From Bacteroidota bacterium (GTDB lineage Bacteria; Bacteroidota; Bacteroidia; Flavobacteriales_F; PHOS-HE28), in the NCBI GenBank assembly GCA_963169595.1, contig CAUJFM010000124.1, positions 1 through 18,492 on the forward strand: a DNA stretch of 18,492 nt. The letters run 5' to 3'. Below the pieces are notes generated by a model. That model was not told where the DNA came from and ran no database searches. It worked only from the letters and a program-made list of their open reading frames with translations. Numbering within the stretch: position 1 is the stretch's first letter; each line of letters begins with the position of its first letter. Below, piece after piece: positions 8,028-14,291 of the stretch. Made by a program: the position numbers and the translations under genes.

Positions 8028-9266
8028 TCAGCCCTCCAGCTCGGCCTTCAGGATGCGCAGCACCTCGGCGATGGTCTCCTCCTCCAGGTCGGTGCGGCGC
8101 ACCAGTTCCTCGGCGGGGATGTCCAGCACGCTACGCGCGGTGTCGCATCCAATGTTCTTCAGTTCGTCGATGATCCACTGATCGATCTCGTCGGCGAAAT
8201 CGTCCAGCGCCACGTCGTCGGTGACCTCGTCGGTCTCGCGGTACACGTCGATGTCGAAGCCCGTGAGACGGCCGGCCAGCTTGATGTTGTGGCCGCCCTT
8301 GCCGATGGCGAGCGCCACCTGGTCGGGCTTCATGTACACCTCGGCGCGCTTGTGCTCCTGGTCCAGCTTGATGTCGCCCACCTTGGCGGGGCTCAGCGCA
8401 CGCTGGATCAGCAGCTGCTCGTTCGCCGTGTAGTTGATCACGTCGATGTTCTCGTTCCGCAGCTCGCGCACGATGCCGTGGATGCGGCTGCCCTTCATGC
8501 CCACGCACGCGCCCACCGGATCGATGCGGTCGTCGTAGCTCTCCACGGCCACCTTGGCGCGCTCACCGGGCTCGCGCACGATGCGCTTGATGGTGATGAG
8601 GCCATCGGCCACCTCGGGCACCTCCTGCTCGAACAGTTTGGCGAGGAACTCGGGCGCGGTGCGGCTCAGGATCACCTTGGGGGTGTTGTTCACCATCTCC
8701 ACCTTCCACACCACGGCGCGCACGTTGTCGCCCTTCTTGAAGAAGTCGCTCTTGATCTGCTGGTCCTTGGGCAGGATCAGCTCGTTGCCCTCGTCATCGA
8801 GCACCAGGGTCTCGCGCTTCCAGATCTGGTACACCTCGCCGGTGATGATCTCGCCCACGCGGTCCGCGTACTTCTTGTAGAGGTGGTCCTTCTCCAGCTC
8901 CATGATGCGGCTCTGGAGGTTCTGCTTCAAGGCCAGGATGTTGCGGCGGCCGAAGTCCTCGATCTTCACCTCCTGGCTCACCTCCTCGCCCACCTCGAAG
9001 TCGGGCTCGATCTTGCGGGCCTCGGCCAGCTCGATCTCCAGGTTGTCGTCCTCGCTCATGCCATCCTCCACGATGATGCGGTTGAGCCAGATCTCCAGGT
9101 CGCCCTTGTCGGGGTTGATGATGATGTCCACCTTGGCTTCCTCTCCGAAGCGCTTCTTCACCACCCCGCGGAAGACATCCTCCAGGATGCCCATCATGGT
9201 GACGCGGTCGATGTTCTTGATGTCCTTGAATTCCCCGAAGGATTCAATGAGGTTCACGGTGCTCAT
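8028..9266 (-). CDS. nusA: Transcription termination/antitermination factor NusA
   Basis: RNA polymerase-binding protein that modulates pausing, intrinsic termination and antitermination. 412 residues: an N-terminal polymerase-binding domain (about 1-125), S1 domain (about 133-200), KH1 (about 230-290, loop GACVGMKGSR at 252-261) and KH2 (about 300-345, loop IGKGGHNIKL at 321-330). Both KH GxxG-type loops are intact. The roughly 65-residue tail, which contains DIPAEELVRRTDLEEETIAE, looks like one helix-hairpin-helix-like unit rather than the two acidic repeats of the E. coli protein, as is usual outside the Gammaproteobacteria. The start follows rimP by 37 bases and no Shine-Dalgarno sequence is seen. 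Its place between rimP and infB is the arrangement conserved across bacteria. In E. coli NusA takes part in feedback on its own operon, which bears on the leader hairpin at 9797-9820. Confidence 0.97.
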   Translation of the reverse strand: MSTVNLIESFGEFKDIKNIDRVTMMGILEDVFRGVVKKRFGEEAKVDIIINPDKGDLEIWLNRIIVEDGMSEDDNLEIELAEARKIEPDFEVGEEVSQEVKIEDFGRRNILALKQNLQSRIMELEKDHLYKKYADRVGEIITGEVYQIWKRETLVLDDEGNELILPKDQQIKSDFFKKGDNVRAVVWKVEMVNNTPKVILSRTAPEFLAKLFEQEVPEVADGLITIKRIVREPGERAKVAVESYDDRIDPVGACVGMKGSRIHGIVRELRNENIDVINYTANEQLLIQRALSPAKVGDIKLDQEHKRAEVYMKPDQVALAIGKGGHNIKLAGRLTGFDIDVYRETDEVTDDVALDDFADEIDQWIIDELKNIGCDTARSVLDIPAEELVRRTDLEEETIAEVLRILKAELEG

Positions 9267-9303
9267 GCTTCGTGCGCCTAAGGCCGGCGCAGGCGTAGAG
9301 GGT

Positions 9304-9768
9304 TCAATTGAACGTGATGGTTGCTTTGGTCGACTTGATCCCGTCGAAGGGGATGGATGTGATCTCTTCGTCCAGCTTGGGCATGCGGCCCTTCACCTTG
9401 CTGGGGTGCTGGATGCGCAGGCCGAGGTGCTGGGCATCGGCGCTTTCCAGGCGGCCTTCCAGGGTGCGGCCATCGGCCAGCTGCACCTGCACGATGCGGC
9501 CGGTGTGCTTCTGGTACTGGCGCATCACCTTGAAGGGGCGGCCCATGCCCGGGCTGCTGAACTGCAGTTCGCAATCGTCGGCGGCCTCGCCCAGGTCGGT
9601 GCGCACGGCCTTGTTCAGGTCGGCCAGCTCCTGCAGGGTGATGGCGCGGTCGTTGTCCACCTCCACCACCACCTTGCCACCGGGGCGCACGTCCACGTCC
9701 ACCAGGAAGTGCGTGGTGCCTTCCAGGTGCCGCTCCAAGCTCTGCCTGACCTGCTCTGCGGTGACCAT
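9304..9768 (-). CDS. rimP: Ribosome maturation factor RimP
   Basis: Cytoplasmic factor for 30S subunit maturation. 154 residues from the ATG at 9768, the usual family length. The frame stays open to 10032, but that extension is low-complexity, runs through the promoter box at 9844-9851 and overlaps the region upstream of the divergent gene, so it is rejected. The N-terminal domain runs to about residue 70 and includes FLVDVDVRPGGKVVVEVDND. The family signature SSPGMGRPFK (71-80) corresponds to the SSPG-xx-RPL motif of other RimP proteins. The C-terminal SH3-like domain follows (GRIVQVQLADGRTLEGRL) and the protein ends STKATITFN. It is the first gene of rimP-nusA-infB, so its leader controls the whole operon. 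Confidence 0.93.
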   Translation of the reverse strand: MVTAEQVRQSLERHLEGTTHFLVDVDVRPGGKVVVEVDNDRAITLQELADLNKAVRTDLGEAADDCELQFSSPGMGRPFKVMRQYQKHTGRIVQVQLADGRTLEGRLESADAQHLGLRIQHPSKVKGRMPKLDEEITSIPFDGIKSTKATITFN

Positions 9769-9796
9769 AGTGAACTGAACGTCAGGGGATAGGAAC

Positions 9797-9820
9797 AAAA
9801 AAGAGGGGCGGCCCCCTCTT
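9797..9820 (-). terminator. Terminator-like hairpin in the rimP-nusA-infB leader (possible attenuator)
   Basis: On the minus strand AAGAGGGG (9820-9813), loop GCCG and CCCCTCTT (9808-9801) form a perfect 8-base-pair stem that runs into six consecutive Ts (9802-9797). This is the classic intrinsic-terminator form. It lies downstream of the TAnnTTTG box at 9844-9851 and 28 bases upstream of the rimP ATG. No minus-strand gene lies immediately upstream that would need a terminator here: the nearest is the LytTR gene, more than 3.5 kb away beyond two plus-strand genes. Premature termination of the operon transcript is therefore the simplest reading. CTGACG (9835-9840) and CGTCAG (9780-9785) bracket it and could pair as an outer or competing stem. 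Confidence 0.6.
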
Positions 9821-9843
9821 CCTCTTTCCGCCATCTGACGGTG

Positions 9844-9851
9844 CAAATGTA
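9844..9851 (-). promoter_or_regulatory. Candidate -7 promoter box for rimP-nusA-infB
   Basis: On the minus strand this reads TACATTTG, an exact match to the Bacteroidota consensus TAnnTTTG. It lies 76 bases upstream of the rimP start, giving a predicted leader of about 70 bases that contains the hairpin at 9797-9820. A TTG-type -33 element is not obvious. Confidence 0.55.
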
Positions 9852-10054
9852 GCATTCTCCGGCGGAAGCCGTACATGGGGCCCCGGATCAGCGGCGCCCC
9901 CCCCGGCACCAGCGTGAACACCGCCTTGCCGCATCCTCTTGTGGATGCGCTTCCTCCCGGCCAGTTATCCAGCCGGATCGACCACCTGCAAGATCGCTGT
10001 GGTGCAGAACGGTCTTTGCGAGTATTTTCCACGTCCTATAGAACTTCCCTCCTC

Positions 10055-11629
10055 ATGCACGTTCCGCTCCTCTGCCTCGCGTTCGCCTGCTCCCCGGCTC
10101 TACTGCACGCACAAGGCCCACCAGTTATCGAGTGGCAACGGTGCTTTGGGGGAACCAGCTTGGACCGCGAGGGAGGCGTTCTGGAACTGCCCAACGGCGA
10201 ACTGCTGTTGGCCGTGAATCCGACCGCAGGCGGCGGCAATGTTCCAGGCCCGGTGCAAGGTGGCGGGGATGTCTGGCTGATGCGGCTTTCGCAGACAGGT
10301 ACCATTTTGCAACAGCGGCTCATCGGCGGGCCAGGGGTGGATGGCGGCGGCCAGCTTTTCCAAGCGGCTGATGGAGGGTACTTCATGCTAGGAGGAACTA
10401 CAGCGAACGGGGGCGATGTGAGCGGGCATCTTGGAGAGAATGACCTCTGGTTGGTGAAGTTGGATGCGGGTCTGAACATCCTGTGGCAACGGTGTTACGG
10501 TGGTAGTGGCAATGAGTACGGGAAACTGATCAGCGCAGCGGATGGCGGGTTCTTCTTGGTAGGCGCGACCCAGTCCGAGGATGGAGATGTCCCACTGAAC
10601 AGGGGCAACTTCGACGCCTGGGCCATGCGGATAAGTGAGTCGGGAACGGTATTGTGGTCTCGCACCTATGGTGGCACGAACGACGACCGTTTCCGCTCGG
10701 CCATGCTCACCTCCGAAGGCCAGCTCATCTGTGTCGGCTACTCATGGTCAGATGATGGGGACATAGCAAGTAATGATGGCTTGGCGGATGCATGGATCGC
10801 TCGTATCGATCAGTCCAACGGGGACCTGATCGAATACGTCCTATTCGGCGGCACGGGTTATGAGAGCGCCAACGAGGTCATCATCACGCCGAACGGAGAC
10901 CTGCTCATTGCGGGCGTAACGGACACAAACGATGGAGATTTCACCGGGTACAACGGTGGTGTGGGAGATGCCTTTCTCTCCCGGTTCAGCTCCAACTTTA
11001 ACCCCATCTGGGCCAAGTGCTTTGGCGGCAGTTCAGCTGAGGAATTCAACGATATCATTCCTGGCCCTGACGGCGGCGTTGTCTGCGCCGGCTTCACCGG
11101 CTCGAACAACGGTGACGTGACCGGCAATCAGGGCGACGCCGATCTCTGGATAACAGGCATCAACGGTAATGGCGACCTGCTCTGGCAGCATTGTTATGGG
11201 GGCGCAGGCAATGATCGCTGCTACAGCGTGCAAAGAGTACAAGATCAAGGCCTGGTCGCCATGGGCACCACCAACTCACCCAACGGGGATGTCAGCGGCT
11301 TCAATGGAGGTTTCAGTGATGCCTGGGTGGTGCGGCTCTCTGAGGAGACGGTCGGCATGGCTGAACCAATGAACTCATTTTCAGTATCCCTTGGTCCGAA
11401 CCCAGCAAAGACAACCGCGTTACTCACGTTGGTCGCGGCTGCACCAGACATCTTGAAGACCCGACTCATGGATGCCAGGGGAGCGTTGATAACGAACGCA
11501 ACCAGCACTTATGTGTCGGCAGGTGTGAATCATGTACCGCTATTCCTAGACGACGTCGCACCGGGTCTATATCTCCTCGAAATACTGATTGGCAGCAGGC
11601 GTACCACGGTCACTATAATAAAGGAGTGA
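10055..11629 (+). CDS. Secreted seven-repeat (propeller-like) protein with T9SS type A sorting domain
   Basis: Predicted 524-residue extracellular or cell-surface protein of unknown function. The frame is open from 9875, but the ATG at 10055 begins an obvious signal peptide (MHVPLLCLAFACSPALLHAQ). Residues about 24-430 are seven copies of a unit of about 58 residues: an LWQRCYGG-like strand, a stretch rich in Asp and Asn, DGGFFLVG-like, then NGDVSG and a closing DAWVVRL-like strand. The GDV-type motifs fall near 62, 120, 177, 235, 294, 353 and 411. Seven regular units suggest a seven-bladed beta-propeller, which is inference. Residues about 440-524 form a type A sorting domain (SVSLGPNPAKTTALLTL, then DDVAPGLYLLEI and a short basic end), so export would be by Sec and then T9SS. 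The gene is less GC-rich than rimP-nusA-infB, and no promoter box is clear. Similar repeat proteins are common and uncharacterised in Bacteroidota. Confidence 0.85.
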   Translation: MHVPLLCLAFACSPALLHAQGPPVIEWQRCFGGTSLDREGGVLELPNGELLLAVNPTAGGGNVPGPVQGGGDVWLMRLSQTGTILQQRLIGGPGVDGGGQLFQAADGGYFMLGGTTANGGDVSGHLGENDLWLVKLDAGLNILWQRCYGGSGNEYGKLISAADGGFFLVGATQSEDGDVPLNRGNFDAWAMRISESGTVLWSRTYGGTNDDRFRSAMLTSEGQLICVGYSWSDDGDIASNDGLADAWIARIDQSNGDLIEYVLFGGTGYESANEVIITPNGDLLIAGVTDTNDGDFTGYNGGVGDAFLSRFSSNFNPIWAKCFGGSSAEEFNDIIPGPDGGVVCAGFTGSNNGDVTGNQGDADLWITGINGNGDLLWQHCYGGAGNDRCYSVQRVQDQGLVAMGTTNSPNGDVSGFNGGFSDAWVVRLSEETVGMAEPMNSFSVSLGPNPAKTTALLTLVAAAPDILKTRLMDARGALITNATSTYVSAGVNHVPLFLDDVAPGLYLLEILIGSRRTTVTIIKE

Positions 11630-11656
11630 TGCGCTTTGCACACTACTTCCACTTAT

Positions 11657-11727
11657 TCAGCACCGTTGACCAGTTATCTACTGTAATTAACCAGTTAGCG
11701 ATCCGCTATTGGAATCAGCACCGTTGA
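11657..11727. repeat. Short direct repeats upstream of the 11783 gene
   Basis: The 13-mer TCAGCACCGTTGA occurs at 11657-11669 and again at 11715-11727. Between them ACCAGTTA occurs twice, at 11669-11676 and 11690-11697. They lie in the 153-base gap between two plus-strand genes, within 130 bases of the downstream start, so they could be protein-binding sites or remnants of a duplication. Nothing else identifiable is in the gap. Confidence 0.5.
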
Positions 11728-11782
11728 GAATGAGTTTCGGGACGCATGCGAATCTCTCCATGCGCAACCAAAACCCACTTTC

Positions 11783-13414
11783 ATGCGACTGCCCATACTT
11801 TCCTTCGCCGCACTCTGTGCGCTGACCACCTTGGGTCAGAACAACCCGAGGGACCTTTTCGTCATAGACCCTTACGATGCCAATGGCTACTTCATCACCT
11901 CTCCGGGCCTGCTTGATCAGCTCGGCGCAGCCAACATTCATGTCGATATCGTCTCACGTACCGATGATGGAAGTGGTGGAACAAACACAACCATACTGCA
12001 GAGCTTCGATCTCGACCGCAACACGCTACACAGCCACGTATTGGCCAGCGTTATCGCGACCTTGCCTGCTGGTGCAGAAGTTGCGTACGATGCTTACGCT
12101 CGTAACGGAAACAACAACGTGGTGGGCGAGATACATGCCTGGCGACCCGGACCGGTCCTCAGCGAGAAATGCAATCTGATCTGCGAACAGAACCGGCATG
12201 GCTGGAAACTGACCGCATACGCTGATGGAGGAAATGGCAATACAGCGATAGAGATCACGAATCCTGCCCGATACTTTTTCGTGACCACGCACAACGGGCA
12301 TTGGGAGCAGTTCAAACAGCAAAATCAGGCAGAATGGTACGGACTCGACGACTGGTCCAACTACGACTGCATTCCAGGTGCATGTGAGGAAAGTATTGAC
12401 TGCTTCAAGCTCAGTATATCTCCCACATCTGGCATTTCTGGATGCTACAACCTGACTGACGAAAACGGCTACCCGCTTCCCGTATCGGCTAACGACGCTC
12501 CCTGCTGGGCCATCCGCAAGGACAAGGGCGCTTGGCGCGACCTGCACCAAAGCGCAACCGAGGTGTACAGCTTGGGCAGCATGTGCGATGGCCAACCCGG
12601 CACCGGTTCAGCGAACCTGCTTGCCAGTTATAATGCCGACGATCTCGTGGAGAATGCCATCGCCACTCTGAACCCAAACCCAGGTCCATTGAATTGTCCG
12701 AATGGCTCGCTCTCATCGGTCAGCGACTCGCCCGGCAGCGGACCATCCGTAGGATGCAGTTGGATACCATTTCTTACGAACTCAGCTGTGGAAGATGCTG
12801 ACGGAAATGTGGAGATCATCGAAGAAGTGCTGTATGCACTTCACTGCGAGGAAGGTGGGTCTGGGTCATGGCCAAGCTCCGCTTCGGTGCACGAAATGCT
12901 TAGTCGAGTAGGAGAAATCGTTATTCGCCTATGGGCAGACGGCAAAGCGACCGATGTTGTGAACATCCCCATTCCGAAAACAGCAGATGGCAAGGCCATT
13001 GACCCCAAACTCATCAAAGTTGTAAAAGCCGAACTTGCCCCAGGTTTGTACGAGGTGGTCGTACCGCTTAACAACGGACGTATCCTCCGACATTTCGAGC
13101 AGATCGATCAGACCATCGTCGTAGGTGCAAGTTTCGCGTCGTTCGTGCAAATGAACATTTACCCCGTACCTGTGAGGGACCAGATTTTCGCCTTGGACTT
13201 CGACATCGCTTGGCCCATGGAAATCGCCATGACCATTGTGAACAACACAGGCGCCCCCTACCTCGCTGAGACGCTCAGTTTTGAGCTGGCCGGCAGGAAC
13301 AAACATGTGGTGAAGATGCAAACCCCTTGGCCAGCGGGCATCTATCACGCCATCTTCCAATTCAGTGATGGATCTACAACAAGCAGGACGTTCACCGTAG
13401 CAACTCCCAATTAG
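11783..13414 (+). CDS. Unrecognised secreted cysteine-rich protein with T9SS type A-like sorting domain
   Basis: 543 residues. I do not recognise the main body. The N-terminus is a signal peptide (MRLPILSFAALCALTTLGQ). Residues about 20-450 contain eleven cysteines (near 130, 134, 196, 201, 207, 221, 241, 268, 305, 325, 355), all after the signal, which fits disulfide bonding outside the cytoplasm. Aromatic-rich and Asn/Gly/Asp-rich segments alternate (HNGHWEQFKQQNQAEWYGLD; WAIRKDKGAWRDLHQSATEV). Residues about 455-543 resemble a type A sorting domain (NIYPVPVRDQIFALDFD, then WPAGIYHAIFQFSDGSTTSR), so it is probably exported by T9SS and attached to the cell surface or released. It follows another T9SS cargo gene on the same strand, 153 bases away. 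Base composition is lower in GC than the housekeeping genes, hinting at an accessory or acquired gene. No catalytic motif was seen. Confidence 0.8.
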   Translation: MRLPILSFAALCALTTLGQNNPRDLFVIDPYDANGYFITSPGLLDQLGAANIHVDIVSRTDDGSGGTNTTILQSFDLDRNTLHSHVLASVIATLPAGAEVAYDAYARNGNNNVVGEIHAWRPGPVLSEKCNLICEQNRHGWKLTAYADGGNGNTAIEITNPARYFFVTTHNGHWEQFKQQNQAEWYGLDDWSNYDCIPGACEESIDCFKLSISPTSGISGCYNLTDENGYPLPVSANDAPCWAIRKDKGAWRDLHQSATEVYSLGSMCDGQPGTGSANLLASYNADDLVENAIATLNPNPGPLNCPNGSLSSVSDSPGSGPSVGCSWIPFLTNSAVEDADGNVEIIEEVLYALHCEEGGSGSWPSSASVHEMLSRVGEIVIRLWADGKATDVVNIPIPKTADGKAIDPKLIKVVKAELAPGLYEVVVPLNNGRILRHFEQIDQTIVVGASFASFVQMNIYPVPVRDQIFALDFDIAWPMEIAMTIVNNTGAPYLAETLSFELAGRNKHVVKMQTPWPAGIYHAIFQFSDGSTTSRTFTVATPN

Positions 13415-13431
13415 AGCGTAACCTTCCAAGA

Positions 13432-13464
13432 AAGGGGCACTCCATTTGATACGGGGTGCCCCTT
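13432..13464. terminator. Hairpin terminator between convergent genes
   Basis: AAGGGGCAC (13432-13440) and GTGCCCCTT (13456-13464) are perfect reverse complements. Three further pairs, one a G-U, extend the stem inward and leave a loop of about 9 bases. It begins 17 bases after the stop of the 11783 gene and ends 10 bases before the stop of the convergent LytTR gene. The flanks, TCTCATT on the plus strand and TCTTGG on the minus strand, are only moderately T-rich. Confidence 0.7.
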
Positions 13465-13474
13465 CTCATTGGCC

Positions 13475-13924
13475 CTATTCCTCGCCGGCCTCAACCATGG
13501 TCACCACGTGCTTCCATCGCCGGCGTGAGATCGGAACGGATTCGCCATTGCTAAGTACTGCTCGGTGCCCATCTGAGGCAAGAAGGCTGACCACATGATC
13601 TACATTGACAACATGTGTATGGTGAATGCGTATGAACCTTGTCTGTGGCAATTGATCATGCAGTTCTCCTATGCAACGGCATACCGTCAACTTCGAGCCG
13701 TTCACACAATGGATACGTGTATAGCTGACGTCGGCTTCCAAACGCAGGACCTGCGCTGGCTGTAGTATCGCCTTGCCTGCCGCGATGGGAACGCTGAAGC
13801 GTTGACCGCGTCCCGGTCCTCCGGTTCCTTGCCGACCCGGAACATCGCCCCCATCAGCACCAGCCTGCCCTGAACCCTGCGGGTCATTGTTGCCGATCAT
13901 GGATGCAGCGGAATTATGGTCCAT
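13475..13924 (-). CDS. Stand-alone LytTR-family DNA-binding protein
   Basis: 149 residues, a probable transcription regulator. The first 41 residues are Gly/Asp/Gln-rich and look disordered (NNDPQGSGQAGADGGDVPGR). Residues about 42-140 match a LytTR domain: AQVLRLEADVSYTRIHCVNG, then KLTVCRCIGELHDQLPQTRF, IRIHHTHVVNVDHV and SNGESVPISRRRWKHV; the aromatic-x-R-I-H-x-x-xx-V-N pattern is typical. Family members bind paired direct repeats with beta-strand contacts. There is no receiver domain, transmembrane segment or adjacent histidine kinase, so the input signal is unknown. The ATG at 13924 gives the longest frame; the ATG at 13900 is an alternative that only trims the disordered part. It is convergent with the T9SS cargo gene and preceded by a gene-free stretch. 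Targets cannot be told from sequence. Confidence 0.8.
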   Translation of the reverse strand: MDHNSAASMIGNNDPQGSGQAGADGGDVPGRQGTGGPGRGQRFSVPIAAGKAILQPAQVLRLEADVSYTRIHCVNGSKLTVCRCIGELHDQLPQTRFIRIHHTHVVNVDHVVSLLASDGHRAVLSNGESVPISRRRWKHVVTMVEAGEE

Positions 13925-14291
13925 TCATTTACAGATCCAACAAGGCAACCAGGAAGTGAACAGCGTGTCCCAAAACAGCGGACCTTGGCCGGTCTATAGG
14001 TCTGGCAAGTCGGCAAGTCGGCAAGTCGGCAAGTCGGAAAGTCGGCAAGTCGGCAAGTCGGCAAGTCGGCGATATGGCGATAAGCACGCATTGAGCGATA
14101 CCCCACTGATCGCGGGCATCGGCCATGAACGCTGGCCTGGGATAGGAATACTGTCCGAAACGAGAAAGGAGTAATTCATTCGTCAATCACCCAACGTACA
14201 AGACGAATATAGCCCCGAACCGAACGGAATGCAAACCGATGTACGGACTTTCCGAAGCCCGTGATATACGTATCCAACGATTCAGGAGATC
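13925..14291. other. 367-base gene-free region
   Basis: It lies between the starts of the LytTR gene (13924) and the stop of the MORN-repeat gene (14292), both on the minus strand. It contains the 8-base tandem array at 14004-14067, followed by a short degenerate echo GGCGATATGGCGAT. I see no TAnnTTTG box, no strong terminator and no RNA gene. The short open frames across it arise from the repeat and show no protein-like character. Confidence 0.6.
14004..14067. repeat. Tandem array of eight GGCAAGTC units
   Basis: Eight contiguous 8-base units with GGCAAGTC as consensus. Seven copies are exact and the fifth (14036-14043) is GGAAAGTC. The unit length is not a multiple of three, and the array is outside any credible gene. 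There are no spacers, so it is not CRISPR. Such an array can vary in copy number by slippage. It lies 80-143 bases upstream of the LytTR start, where changes in length could affect that gene's promoter. Confidence 0.9.

Noticed and set aside
7968..9281. Plus-strand open frame of 437 codons opposite nusA
   Set aside because: Shadow of nusA, with Leu/Val/His-rich composition and no recognisable domain.
9769..10032. N-terminal extension of RimP to an ATG at 10032
   Set aside because: It would run through the -7 box and terminator hairpin, has no RimP homology, and makes the protein 242 residues rather than the usual 150 or so.
9875..10054. Upstream start for the seven-repeat protein at 9875
   Set aside because: It would bury the signal peptide 60 residues inside; the ATG at 10055 places it at the N-terminus.
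14004..14067. CRISPR array
   Set aside because: The units are only 8 bases and directly contiguous, with no spacers and no cas genes in the window.
13887..14174. Small open frames across the GGCAAGTC array, with Lys/Ser/Arg or Leu/Pro/Cys/Thr repeats depending on strand
   Set aside because: Any frame through an 8-base repeat without stops looks open. There is no start context, no homology that I recognise, and the product outside the repeat is not protein-like.
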